Assembly (NCBI GenBank): GCA_014898415.1
Contig: RCTD01000021.1
Coordinates: 682,001-746,000 of the forward strand
Direction of reading: 5' to 3'
DNA from: Stromatinia cepivora
Taxonomy: Eukaryota > Ascomycota > Leotiomycetes > Helotiales > Sclerotiniaceae
DNA length: 64,000 nucleotides
The position numbers were made by a program, and so were the translations under genes. The notes beneath the pieces were generated by a model. That model was not told where the DNA came from and did no database searches. It saw only the letters and a program-made list of their open reading frames with translations. Each line of letters begins with the position of its first letter. Within the stretch, counting starts at the first letter, position 1. Below are positions 11,549 to 22,673 of the stretch, piece after piece.

Positions 11549-12020
11549 TTTTGAAAAACTCGCGATTATTGGAAAGAAGGATTGTGATATGTTGGTTTGA
11601 ATGGCAAAGAGAGGGTGCTGGTGGAATTGTTGGGGGTTGGTGCCGGTGACGGTGATGGGGTTGCTGGATTGCTTGATGTGAGTCGGTCGTTAATTTCGCC
11701 AAGACGCTATTATTCGTGGTTTCCGCTCCGCCGACAATGCCTCCTCTCGTTTCCAGTGCTCTTTCTTCCGAAGTTTAACCTTATTCTTCATGTATCATCA
11801 ATTTCGTTATCCAGTGTATGAATGTTGGATATTGATAAACATTATAGGTTCAATATTTAAGACGAATATAAACATTTATACTCTAATTATCCAAACTGAT
11901 CAAAATATCGCAGGTTCAATATCCAAGGAGAATATAGATATTGAGGTACCAGATGACTTGAGCGGCCGGATTACGGATCACTCTGGTACACAATTCTGCA
12001 ATTTGGAAGACTTCTGTCAG
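11549..12020. other. Intergenic region
   Basis: Presumed promoter of the complex I subunit gene and AT-rich spacer. It contains two similar stretches with GGTTCAATAT near 11847 and 11912. No gene seen. Confidence 0.4.
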
Positions 12021-12536
12021 TCATCCTTTCACGATTCTTTCGACAACCACGAACGAGACAATACAATCATACGCTTTCTCCCTTTTCATGAGCTCCTCAT
12101 ACCAATAAGTGCAAAAATCTGGAACTTCGACGTATTGAAATCCCTGCGGGGCCTGGTACAACCTGTCCTCAGACGTCTCAGGGTCATAGCTTCCAATAGT
12201 GTTCCAACTCTCAAAGCTCCAATCCGCCCTCCATCAAAGTACCATCTTTGTCACGTTTTTTTTACATCCATTCCTTCTACAGTAGTTAATATTGTCGACG
12301 AGTTTCTGAGGAATAGTAATCCAGAGTCTTCCATCGGCCGAGCTCCTGAGTCCCAGCTCTCGGAAGTATAGCCTTTTGGCTACGATGTCTTCATACATTC
12401 TGGAACGAGAGCCCGAAGGATCCAGCATACATTTCGCGCCCTTGAAATATACATCCTCTGCGGGACTGCCAGTTTGCGGTGAAGTTTGGAAGGTGACTTG
12501 AGTCTCGAGAAGCCATGTTGGATAGAAGGTCGTCAT
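12021..12536 (-). pseudogene. Hypothetical gene interrupted by an in-frame stop or frameshifts
   Basis: Starts MTTFYPTWLLETQVTFQTSP and runs about 100 residues to a TGA at 12236-12234. The same frame continues with natural-looking protein (ESWNTIGSYDPETSEDRL, then FQYVEVPDFCTYWYEEL) to a stop at 12021. Just before the TGA is an A8 homopolymer, and in the next frame lies the coherent segment DGTLMEGGLEL. Two compensating small indels would therefore give one continuous protein; alternatively an intron I could not place removes the stop. I do not recognise the family. It is likely a decayed gene or a site of sequence error. Confidence 0.4.
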
Positions 12537-13732
12537 CGTGTGCGCGGTACGGGAAGGTCAGAGGCGTGGTACCTTTATTGTTGGGTTTTGTTTGGGAGGG
12601 ATAAGGGGGATGTGTATGGTGTTTGGATAATTGAGAGTTGATGCAATTTTGATGTATTGAGTTCTAAACCTCTGCTCATGCCTATGTCAGTCACGGCTCC
12701 GGACTTTCCAAAAGTGCAACACTTACAATGTTTTCGAGGACGCAGTCGTAGGGCGAAGGGCTTTTATTCTTAATCCGTGTGGATATGTTCGTTTGTTTGT
12801 TCGTAGAGCGAAAAGAAGTAATTCCTGAAGATGTATCGAGATTTATGAAATGTTCTGAATGATAAAAGAAGGAACAAAAGTAGAAGGTTTAAGTAAACCT
12901 TTACCTGGAACAATGCAACGTTGATGACTCGAATTATGACAAGTAAATATTCTTTGATGAATCATACCGTGATCACGTTTTGAATCACGCTTTGAGGCAT
13001 GTTTCCGTATGTTATTCAATGACGTGTGGATATTTAAGGAATACTTTTGCGAAAGATCCTAAAATATATCATGAACATTGCAGTCGTACCAAACAACATG
13101 CCTTTGGGAAGGTGTGATGGATTTAATGTTCAATCATAATTTCAAATGATTTCGAAGTTGTCAATCGCTAAGCGGATGAACCGACGTTGAAGGAGAGGTG
13201 TATTTGCATCGGTAATAATGAATAATCCATGGTCAAGAAGGATGACAGCACAGTGGGTCGAAAAGCAATGATGATAAAGTATTTTCTGGCTGTGGAGCAT
13301 AATTGAGAAGGTGGTATGACCACTGAAATTGGTGTTTAAGGTAAGTGGACACTTCAGACGAAACAAACAGACCGGCGCGCTACCTCCCACAGGAGAATGA
13401 TTCAGTCTGTGACATTTTCAAGTACCCTGGTGTCTTCATCGCGACAGAGAGAGCCAGAGCACGTAGAGCATCCATCACCGGCAACAATCTTGTGGCTTTA
13501 GAAGAAAAGTAATCACGGTAAGAGAGACAATTGTTTCATAGGAAGTGTAACTATTTATTCAGCATGGGGAAAGGAGGGAACTGGCTTGTGGATCAAAGAG
13601 AGACTCGATTTGGAACTTGGGGAACATAGCGCAAAAAGCTCGAAGCAAACTCTATATTGTTCGGTGTTGAGTATCTGGTCTAGGCCTTGTTACCTGCGCT
13701 ATATGAAGATGGATTTTGGATGTTTTTATTCT
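12537..13732. other. Gene-poor region
   Basis: I see no convincing gene. An 82-codon ORF at 13142-13390 (minus) has no recognisable content and no good start. Confidence 0.4.
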
Positions 13733-13996
13733 CTATTGCGGATACAGGCGTGACGATGCAGTGCCTATGGATGATGACGACGGAGTGGATGAATTGGTCT
13801 TAATGCGTGGCGAAATTATCGTAGGGAAATGTAAGAGGTTCGTTATACTTCTACATGGGTTTTGACCCATGAAACAGGAGAAGTTGGTGGAAATTCCTGG
13901 AGAAGGACAGTGACAGCAAAAAGCTCTGCTACTCAGCTGGATTTCAACCATAAACGACAACATAAATGTTAAAGCGATGAGATGACTTGTGGTCAT
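13733..13996 (-). CDS. Putative small secreted Cys-containing protein
   Basis: An 87-residue ORF if started at the internal ATG at 13996. It begins MTTSHLIALTFMLSFMVEIQ, a plausible signal peptide with a hydrophobic core, followed by FCCHCPSPGISTNFSCFMGQNPC with six cysteines, then a Ser/Thr-rich tail. Size, signal-like start and clustered cysteines resemble fungal secreted effectors, but no family is recognised and no splice structure supports it. It lies in a gene-poor region near transposons, a common setting for such genes. It may be chance. Confidence 0.3.
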   Translation of the reverse strand: MTTSHLIALTFMLSFMVEIQLSSRAFCCHCPSPGISTNFSCFMGQNPCRSITNLLHFPTIISPRIKTNSSTPSSSSIGTASSRLYPQ

Positions 13997-16324
13997 AGCT
14001 CCTACCTCTCGAAGTCCGGAGGGACAATGTATGGCTAACTGGATTGATGGGCTAGCTTCCAAATCAGAGGAACGTGGTCTTAGTCTTCTCTGGGCCTTCG
14101 CAGCCAATTCTTGAGCGAGATGTACTTTTGATGAGTGGAATACCTTTTATGCTGTTCTCTAGAAAAAGAATCTGCGTAAATTACTTACAGCACGTGGTTC
14201 CACATTTTCCTTCAGAACGGAACTGAGAGTGAATAGAACTGAACCGGAACAAGGCAGAAGCTGGTGTGGAAGACCTGTGTATGGATTCACCCACGCATCT
14301 TGTCGTATTGAGGGAGAAAAGAGCCCGGAAACTCCTTATGCAACTACTTATTGCACGGGACATGCGTATTAAAAGATCTTTGCGGCAAATAGAGTCAAAG
14401 AATGAAGCTTACCTGGTGGTGACCACGTAGCTCACGGTTGAAGCGCAGAAGAACCACAGATTTCGTGTTCTGTCCTTGAATGTCTGCAGTGGTTACCAGG
14501 GAAAATTTTCATGTTTTGGATGAGGATTCAGTCGATAGTAAGAATGCGGCGACAGTGAAAATTTGAAGTGACGATAAAAAGAGTTGTAACAAACACTTTT
14601 CTAGCTGAAAAGTCTGTGTGGGGACGGGTTGCAGTGATCACTCGACGTCTCAAGAAAGGTAATATGTTCCTTGTTGCAGCTTGTGTCTCAGGTCATCCGT
14701 TTGTTTAATAGTGCGAAAGGGAACCAAGTAGCTGTTTATATATCCCAATCCGATATCAGAAAGTTAAAGTTTTGCTACGTATCATTTGCTTTTGCTTGGA
14801 ATATTTGAGTAGTTATGTGGGTCTGTGAAGCAGAAAGCACATTGATAGGTCTCTCTTTTTGCTGATTACGATGAATTGCTCAAGGTCGCTGGAGATTGGG
14901 TACTTTTTTGCCAGGATTGCTATTTAATGACCTCCTGGGTTCCTCAATGTCACGGTATATTTTTGCAGAAAACGATAATATCTCCTGAAACAAGGAGTAG
15001 AAGCAAGCGATTTACGCACTTTGGTGCTGTGGGAATTTCCATTTCCTCTCAGATATATGTTGAAAGATATATGCGGACTAATGGATTTGTCCTGAGAGTT
15101 ACAGATTTGGAGTGGCAAGCATAACACCAAAAGGACCGATGACGATAATATCTTCAGTTTGTATCTGATATTGTTCAATCTCATGCTGACAGCAACTTAA
15201 TACCATTAAGCAATGACAACAAACCAAACAGGAATGAGTCCCGATCTAGCCCAATACTACAAGCCAATGCAATTACAAAATGCTCAGATTTCAATAACGA
15301 TCCGCATATAAAATTCCACCCTTGATAACAGCATAGAGAAAACTACCCGACTGCCATGAGAAGCAGTGTCGGACCGACTGTATTTCTCTCCCTGAAAAAT
15401 ATTAATTAATCATCCAATTTTACACTTTTATAGTACCGGGCAGGAAATATTCTTGATGGTAGTTAACAGTGAAAGAAATCAGTACTAAATTAGTAGGATA
15501 AATGGAGTGAGGGTAGACGTTAGTGGATAGGTTGATGAGAAAGAAAGAGCTAAGCTCGTAAAGCGCCTGCGAGGGATGTGTTGCTTATAAAAAGAGTATT
15601 TATTTGATGAGAGTGTGTACCATTAACACAAACGTGCACTTGAGAGCATCTTGTGATATGGAGACCTACCATCAACCAGGCTAAGATTTAGTTTAGAGAC
15701 GCTTCTTACCGGGGTTTTGGGACTATTTTGAGGTTGTGACGTGAAATAAGATCATACGATGATGAATATTGATACCTGCGACAGCAATAACGGGATCTGG
15801 CGGTGTGAATTTGTAACTGCAGGGAAGTACGGAATAAGGATGAGTCTACAATGGAGATTTAATAGAGATATAAAAAATAGAGCGACAACAATCGTCCATA
15901 AAAAAACTAGCAGCGATTTGCTTCGGGGGTAACCATCTTCTGACTTGAGATTTGAGATGGAAATACACAATATCAGCAATCGACTTCGCACTTGAAGAAG
16001 CCAGACTTGACGAAAGATGTGCATTGCTTTATGCTGGAATGGGCCATTGTAATTCAGAATTGGAAGTTTTCAGGTGTTGTACTGCACAATAATTGGCCAT
16101 CAAAAGCATTTATAGAGAGCTCGAGATCCACTGGGCTCCCGATCGAGAGAAATATTGGGGCTAGAATTGAATATGATTCACACTTGAGCGTTTAATCCAC
16201 GATGGGTAGAGCCAACAACTGGAATCCCTTCAATAAGTGAATCTTAGTAGAAATTTGAAATCTGATGACTTAAATATGTGGGAGGTCTGGTCAACTGAAG
16301 TGCAAAACGCGGAAAGAGATAGGC
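13997..16324. other. Gene-poor region
   Basis: About 2.3 kb with only short ORFs lacking recognisable content (for example 14181-14363 minus, 14876-15124 plus, 15752-16024 minus). No RNA gene or repeat was identified. Confidence 0.4.
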
Positions 16325-16800
16325 TGCGCAATGGGTACTCATAAAGCAGATAATGATTTCGATAAATAACCCACAGATTATCTATAATAGGACAGGTAAT
16401 TCAAAATTTGGGATAGATAATCCACAAAACAGATATAGATTATTTATGGGTACCCATCTATCTGTATATTATATAATATTTTATAAAATTAATATAATTT
16501 TATAATTAATATAAAAATTAATATAAATCTAAACTTGAATTATTTTTGGATTATAAAATAATTTAAAAATAATTTCAAATTTAAACAAAAAGTAAATAAT
16601 TTATATATCTATAAATTACTTATAAATAATTTATTTATTTATGGGTAAATAAATTATCTATAAATAATCCGCGAATTATTTGTAACAAAACAAATAATTT
16701 TAAATCTAAATAGATAATTTATAAAACGGATAGAACCTTTAATAAATACCCATAAAACAGATTATCCGCGGATAACCTATAGATACAGATAATTTTTGCG
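16325..16800. mobile_element. AT-rich insert with imperfect terminal inverted repeats (possible non-autonomous DNA transposon)
   Basis: A ~476-bp AT-rich block set in DNA of ordinary composition. The left end reads CTGCGCAATGGGTACTCAT and the right end, on the other strand, CTACGCAAAAATTATCTG, so the tips match as CTRCGCAA. Inside, GGGTAC/TGGGTA and AGATAAT/GGATAAT words recur in both orientations (near 16330, 16450, 16640, 16750). This resembles subterminal repeats of hAT-type elements. No coding capacity and no clear target duplication. Confidence 0.4.
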
Positions 16801-17539
16801 TAGTCTAGAAAGAGGTGGAGGCAAAGGCTTTTCTAGGAGCGACTGTGTTGAATAGAGATGAGCACATTCGACTTTTAGGTAGATATTTTGAATTAATTAA
16901 TTTGAAAACTCGTCTCAGTGTTCCTGGGCAAGTTCTGTGATGGGGATTTTTAACCCAAATTTGGGATGGCTTAATACATTATACGATTCAATGACAGTGC
17001 TAGTACAATTCAATCAAAAATCATATGGTAGCAATAATGACTGTCTGTCAAATGTGTTGATCAGTTCTTCTCAGAAGTTTGCCGAATATTTAACGCAAAT
17101 ATGCGGCGCTTCAAACGCAGTTCAATATCGACATATCGATGGCTCTCAGGGCAGCCCAGTCCTCTTTTGTTGAGTTAGTGCCCATACTCGATGCTTGCCG
17201 CTCGCTACATGAGGGAGTGAGAACTTATATAGAGCGCTGTCGAACTCAAAATATCTGGAGTGAATGAGATGATTTGAATAATTCAAGATGGGCAGAGAGA
17301 ATCAGATGCCTGCAAGAGATGACGTGCTAATGGAGAAGAACAAGCTAACGAAGTGAAGATAACCTGTGTAAGAACTATTTAAGGTCAGCAAAGTTCCATG
17401 TATTCTAAAGTAAAGACCAAACAAAGAGCGACAATCACAAGCCAAGGTTCAAGGAAATCCCTTCCTGCAATCTACGTTCAAAGAGTGCGGCGGCGTGGAG
17501 CCACCACCGATGATTTTGAGACGTGAACATCACACTACC
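16801..17539. other. Gene-poor region left of the copia element
   Basis: About 740 bp without a convincing gene. A 78-codon ORF at 16937-17173 (plus) is not recognised. Confidence 0.4.
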
Positions 17540-17544
17540 ATGAT
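17540..17544. repeat. Target-site duplication ATGAT (left)
   Basis: Direct 5-bp repeat ATGAT immediately left of the LTR retrotransposon, matched at 21462-21466. Confidence 0.8.
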
Positions 17545-18073
17545 TCTTGGAGGAGGTTGATTGGTTAATAATAATGAATGATACAATAATAATATTATTC
17601 ACTATTATTATAGTGGAAGACTTAGTTATATAGCTTAAAAGAGTGATCGAATATATAATGGTTGAAGTCAAAATATAAGTATATTGAATATTGAATTTAT
17701 TTTGCTTGTTTTTCAGAAGAATTCTTTGAAGAAAATCTTCTTATTTATAGTATTTGATAAGATTCTATGAAATTCTATAATATTCTATGATTATAAATAA
17801 GATCGATTTAAATCGAATCTTATAGAATCATTTTATATAATGAAATGAAATAGTAACCAATAATATTTAACCTTAGAAATAAGAAAGTTCTATACGCTTC
17901 CATCACATTCTATTCCATTATAAATCATTCTAGTATGATATATGATCGAAATTTCATATAGTAATAAAATTTAATAATATTAAATTATATTATTAATATA
18001 TCACGTGATCATATAACCATCGGTTCGGTTAATATTATTAAGTGATTTAATAAACTTATTAGAAATTCTTATA
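17545..18073 (-). repeat. 3' LTR of the copia element
   Basis: 529 bp. On the plus strand it begins TCTTGGAGGAGG and ends ATTCTTATA. It contains CACGTGATC near the right end, conserved in the diverged solo copy at 34.5 kb. The ends are not the usual TG...CA. Confidence 0.92.
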
Positions 18074-18082
18074 CACCCCCTT
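18074..18082 (-). other. Polypurine tract
   Basis: Read on the element strand as AAGGGGGTG directly upstream of the 3' LTR; this is the expected primer for plus-strand DNA synthesis. Confidence 0.7.
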
Positions 18083-18123
18083 AATAAGTATATTAAATAT
18101 TTTAATAATATCAATATAAATTA

Positions 18124-18381
18124 ATCTGTTTTAAAAATTCGATTAATTTAATTCGAGCTAATGGCTTAGTAAGGCCATCGGCTTTTTGGTCATTAGTTGA
18201 TATATAAATCAGATTTAGATCGTCTGAATTTATAATATGCTTTGAATTCAATAAAATCGCCTAAATCCTTTATTTTATAAACCCATCTAGTTTTGAGGGT
18301 TTTATTATTATTAGGATTATTAATAATATCCCAGGTTTTATTCAGTTCAAGGGTATTTATTTCATAATCCATAGCTTTTAA
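18124..18381 (-). pseudogene. RT and RNase H remnants downstream of the gag-protease ORF
   Basis: Past the stop of the gag-protease ORF the same frame goes on with LKAMDYEINTLELNKTWDII and later RWVYKIK, the start of copia reverse transcriptase. The stop is TGA where the family has TGG (Trp). The sequence then jumps, in a shifted frame, to IYISTNDQKADGLTKPL and ends KQINLY, the terminus of copia RNase H. So most of RT and RNase H are deleted. Confidence 0.75.
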
Positions 18382-20454
18382 TCAATATTCTTTATCCGGT
18401 GAGCTAATTGCTTCTTTATAGGATTTTGGTTCGATTAATATATGATCAGGCTTTTTAATAATAATTTTATTATTATTTTTAAGCTGAGTATCGAAAGTTA
18501 ATTGAAGGTTTTTTGAATTTTCATCGTCGATTTCGAATTGTACCCCCTTATTAATCGAATTAAAATACCCAGAAAGAGCTAGGCCATAATATGATACTCC
18601 ATTATGATCATATGAAAGTCCTTTATTTTCAGGTTTTAACCCTCTAATTCGTTTAGAGGTTCGAATTTCAGGTTTTTCAGGGGTTCCTTCCTCGATTTCA
18701 TTATTTGAGCGTCCTGATTCGACTATTCTCTCTTCGGGAATTGGGTTTTGTACTATAATTGAAGTTGAATTTTCTTCTTCTTCATTTATGGTATTAATAG
18801 GTTCGAAATCAGGGCTTTCTTCTTCCAAAATATTTAAATCCTGATTTTTATATTCATCGGAATATTTTAAATTCCCTTGAATATTTAGACTGAATTTTTC
18901 GAATTTATTCGATATATCGGGAATATCAGAGGGTTTTCGACTTATTATTTGATGGAATTTGCCGAATTTGCCTGATTCGCATATATTTAAATCAGATATA
19001 TTATTTTCTGATTTAATATTCAAGGATTTAATTAAACGATCCTTATTAATGTGACCTAATCTTTTGTGCATTAGGTTTAAATCGATTTTATTGGCTAATA
19101 GCTCTGATTTTTCAGATTCAGAGTTATTTTCAATGCTTTTGATATATTTAGAATTTATTTTAAAATCTAAATAATAAGCATTATTGATCCAAGGAGCTGT
19201 AGTTTTAATATTATACCTTTTATGGATTAGATTGATTTTATTTCCTGGTGGTATAATATGACTAGCCCAGCCCTTAGTAGCTATTTTATTTGAGCTAATT
19301 ATAGTTGTAGCTAATTTTGGTATATAATATACCCCTTGAATAATAACTTCTGAATTATTATTAATAATAATTGGAATATCACCTATTCCTTCGATTGAAG
19401 TATTTTCACCATTGGCTATAGTGATATATTGATTTTTCAATGGTTTATAATTAATAAACCATTCCTTATTAGGGCAATAATGTTCTGTAGCTCCTGAATC
19501 TAATATGAATTTGTATTTCGAAATATTGACTGAATTAGCTAGTCGAATATTATGATTTACAGTCATTAATTGCTTGTTTGAAAGAGGGTTCTTTTTATTC
19601 GAATTATTATTCGAATTATTATTCGAATTATTATTCGAATCAGAATTGGATTGCTTATTATTATTACCCTTATTATTCTTTAATTCAGGGTATTTAATAA
19701 AGCATTTAGATTCTAAATGACCCTTCTTCCGGCAATGACTACAATAAGGAGTTTTATTATTATTATTTTTAAAACTAGCCTTATTTGCGTTGAGGTCTAT
19801 ATTAGATTTCATTCTAGCCTCTTCGGATATTAATTCAGAAAATAAATTATCTAAATCAATATTATTATTATTTTTAGCTAATTCTTTAGCTAATTCTTCG
19901 TATTTTCGAGAGGCAAAACCATCGAATGAACTAGGTAGGCCTCTAAAAAGGAACCATGCAATAAAGGCCTTCGGAATTTCGTATTTCATCGATTTTAAAT
20001 AGTTATATGACGATTGGATAGAATTAGTATATTCATCCATTCCATCAGAACTATTATAATTAGATTCTATTAATTTATTTAGATATCTCCCCATTAATTC
20101 TAAGGATGATTCTCCAAATATTTTATTAATAGATTCCCAAAGGGTTTTAGCCGAATTTTTATCTTTAAATCTTTCGACTAATTCGAAGCTAATTATAGAT
20201 TTAATAGCTCCTAAAGCCCTCTTTTCATTTCGAAGATATTCAGAGGTTCTTTCATTAAATCTAATAGCTAATTCAGGGCTATAAGGTTCTCCTTTTTCAT
20301 TAATATATAATGATTTATTTGGAGGAGTTTCGGAACCATCGATATAAGGCATAAAACCATTAATTTCAAGGTATAATTTAGCCTTATTTATCCATTCAAT
20401 ATAATTGGACCTCCCTTTCAAGGGTTCTCCTTTAAAATTTATACCGGAAGCCAT
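18382..20454 (-). CDS. Copia Gag-protease polyprotein with integrase core deleted
   Basis: 690 residues starting MASGINFKGEPLKGRSNYIE. The Gag part (about 1-230) is followed by a CCHC zinc knuckle, C238-x2-C241-x4-H246-x4-C251, which binds the RNA. A Asn/Ser-rich linker precedes the aspartic protease signature DSGAT at 319-323. The GAG-pre-integrase segment LMHKRLGHINKDRLIKSL follows, then ICESGKFGKFHQ, where the integrase core should start. Instead it passes in frame into the linker that normally precedes reverse transcriptase (TSKRIRGLKPENKGLSYDHN, EPKSYKEAISSPDKEY). The deletion keeps the frame open. Whether this protein is made is unknown. Confidence 0.88.
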   Translation of the reverse strand: MASGINFKGEPLKGRSNYIEWINKAKLYLEINGFMPYIDGSETPPNKSLYINEKGEPYSPELAIRFNERTSEYLRNEKRALGAIKSIISFELVERFKDKNSAKTLWESINKIFGESSLELMGRYLNKLIESNYNSSDGMDEYTNSIQSSYNYLKSMKYEIPKAFIAWFLFRGLPSSFDGFASRKYEELAKELAKNNNNIDLDNLFSELISEEARMKSNIDLNANKASFKNNNNKTPYCSHCRKKGHLESKCFIKYPELKNNKGNNNKQSNSDSNNNSNNNSNNNSNKKNPLSNKQLMTVNHNIRLANSVNISKYKFILDSGATEHYCPNKEWFINYKPLKNQYITIANGENTSIEGIGDIPIIINNNSEVIIQGVYYIPKLATTIISSNKIATKGWASHIIPPGNKINLIHKRYNIKTTAPWINNAYYLDFKINSKYIKSIENNSESEKSELLANKIDLNLMHKRLGHINKDRLIKSLNIKSENNISDLNICESGKFGKFHQIISRKPSDIPDISNKFEKFSLNIQGNLKYSDEYKNQDLNILEEESPDFEPINTINEEEENSTSIIVQNPIPEERIVESGRSNNEIEEGTPEKPEIRTSKRIRGLKPENKGLSYDHNGVSYYGLALSGYFNSINKGVQFEIDDENSKNLQLTFDTQLKNNNKIIIKKPDHILIEPKSYKEAISSPDKEY

Positions 20455-20910
20455 TTTTAAGCCTTTATATGTAAGCTATATGGACTTTTAATCTGATATA
20501 AAATTAATACTAATTTTTGATGAATTTAGTATTAAAATTTTGAATGAATTTCGATTATGATTCGAATTGATATCGAAATTAATTCGATTAAAAATTATAA
20601 ACCAGCCACCTCTTAAATTAGATCTTTATTTTAAACTGTATAAAATAAAGCCTAATCAAGCTAGGGCACCTTGGTATGAAGAAATTGATATATCACCCGC
20701 TATGGGTAGCGTATAGCTTAAATATATCGTCTAGGGACCTAATTTTATTCGCTCAATTAGGTTTAGCTTCAGGGACGCAGGCCTCAGGGTTTATTTTCGA
20801 TGGTATTTCAATATAATATCGATATTATATTGATATAATTATATTCGACGGCTTAATAGCTATAATATTATAGCTTTAAATCAAGCCAATACCCTTTTTA
20901 AGCTAGTTAT

Positions 20911-20932
20911 TTAACTAGCCGGGCTCATAACC
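20911..20932 (-). other. Primer-binding site complementary to the anticodon region of initiator tRNA-Met
   Basis: Directly internal to the 5' LTR. The plus strand reads GCCGGGCTCATAACC up to the LTR edge, that is, the anticodon stem-loop of initiator tRNA-Met (GGG stem, CAU anticodon, AACC). The PBS therefore pairs with the internal part of the tRNA, as in Drosophila copia, which is primed by a tRNA half cut in the anticodon loop. Confidence 0.72.
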
Positions 20933-21461
20933 TCTTGGAGGAGGTTGATTGGTTAATAATAATGAATGATACAATAATAATATTATTCACTATTATTATA
21001 GTGGAAGACTTAGTTATATAGCTTAAAAGAGTGATCGAATATATAATGGTTGAAGTCAAAATATAAGTATATTGAATATTGAATTTATTTTGCTTGTTTT
21101 TCAGAAGAATTCTTTGAAGAAAATCTTCTTATTTATAGTATTTGATAAGATTCTATGAAATTCTATAATATTCTATGATTATAAATAAGATCGATTTAAA
21201 TCGAATCTTATAGAATCATTTTATATAATGAAATGAAATAGTAACCAATAATATTTAACCTTAGAAATAAGAAAGTTCTATACGCTTCCATCACATTCTA
21301 TTCCATTATAAATCATTCTAGTATGATATATGATCGAAATTTCATATAGTAATAAAATTTAATAATATTAAATTATATTATTAATATATCACGTGATCAT
21401 ATAACCATCGGTTCGGTTAATATTATTAAGTGATTTAATAAACTTATTAGAAATTCTTATA
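20933..21461 (-). repeat. 5' LTR of the copia element
   Basis: 529 bp, matching the 3' LTR at 17545-18073 position for position (offset 3388) with no difference found by eye. Confidence 0.92.
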
Positions 21462-21466
21462 ATGAT
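21462..21466. repeat. Target-site duplication ATGAT (right)
   Basis: Partner of 17540-17544. Confidence 0.8.
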
Positions 21467-22673
21467 ATTATAAACTTCCTAACGATCTACTCTTATAACC
21501 TTAACTGAAAATGAAAAAATGGAACGACAACAAGCTTACCTTGACAACACTATAAAAACATGAGAATAAGAATATATCTCAGCCAAAAATACCACTTCTA
21601 GATCTCGTCTCATTAACCTTATGCACAGATATGATTAAACATATCGTAATGTTGCAAAGTTGCCAGAGCCATACATTCATTTTCAAGCGCTGAGAGATAA
21701 TATTTTTGGATGATTTGGACCTCGAACTAATGGCACTTTATATAGGTACTTTGGGAATAGAAATGCATTGATTTTGCCTCAGACGTGTCTTCTTTCTACG
21801 TTCCCTATCAGTTAGAAATCTAGTGAATCTTTGCCAGCCTGCCATTATGTCGAAGAAGAAGCATATATGGGGCTCAAGTATGGAGCTCGCAGCACTCCTC
21901 GCGACTCTTACATAAACCTCCAAACTTACTTACCACCAATACTAGCTCAACAATCGGTCACTAGATCACAGCTCTAACACCGTCGACTAGATGCAGAAAA
22001 AACACAATACAGCACTTCATACAGAATCCCGAAATCATTCTATAACCCCGATTTAATTCCTTTGGGAAATTTCAAAGAAATCTGGGTGAAGAGGTGGTAG
22101 AGTAGTGCAGACTACTATTATTTATTAGGCATATAAGTCCACTCAATCATATCACAAAAACGCCACCTTGCTATTAAAAGCATGGATGGATACATGTAGG
22201 ATATCTGTAGAGGGGGTGCTGCTGGGAAAATTTCCCGCTAGATTGGTGTCATTCTATGGTTCTTCTTTGTGTTTTGGTTTTTACTCCCACCCATGTTAAC
22301 TTTATGACGGGGAAATAAAAACTGTCAATAACCACAAAACGTAACTCACTGACAGCAAGCAAACACTAAAGGTTCCGAAGCATCAGGAGCGCGACTTCCA
22401 GATAAACGGATCTTTTATACTTTTCCGCACGGGGGTAATTGTATAAAGATAGGTGGCTATAATAGTGAATAGTACACAATGTAGAAATGAATCACTATAA
22501 AATAAATCGATAATATATTCTAATACATATATCTGGATTATCAACCCAGTTGATCGGTATCAAACCGCCTGATCCAGTTCTATATATTCCATCCGAATGC
22601 TTTTAAATCCATCTAAATCCATCCAAATCCATCCAGATCCAGCCCGAAGCAACCAAGCCCGACCAAAAAGAAA
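21467..22673. other. Gene-poor region
   Basis: About 1.2 kb with no convincing gene. A tandem ATCCAAATCCATC-like run lies near 22611-22640, in the likely 3' UTR of the next gene. Confidence 0.4.

Larger units (their letters stand above)
17545..21461 (-). mobile_element. Internally deleted Ty1/copia LTR retrotransposon
   Basis: A 3917-bp element lying on the minus strand, bounded by two 529-bp direct LTRs (17545-18073 and 20933-21461) that look identical base for base by eye, and by the 5-bp duplication ATGAT. Between the LTRs are a primer-binding site next to the right LTR, a polypurine tract next to the left LTR, and a gag-protease ORF. The integrase core and nearly all of the reverse transcriptase and RNase H are missing, although their edges remain (start of RT up to RWVYKIK, and the RNase H end ADGLTKPL). 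It would need enzymes supplied in trans. The identical LTRs imply recent insertion. Confidence 0.93.

Noticed and set aside
19600..19640. ATTATTCGA tandem units as a CRISPR-like or regulatory array
   Set aside because: They encode the Asn/Ser-rich linker of the copia Gag protein.
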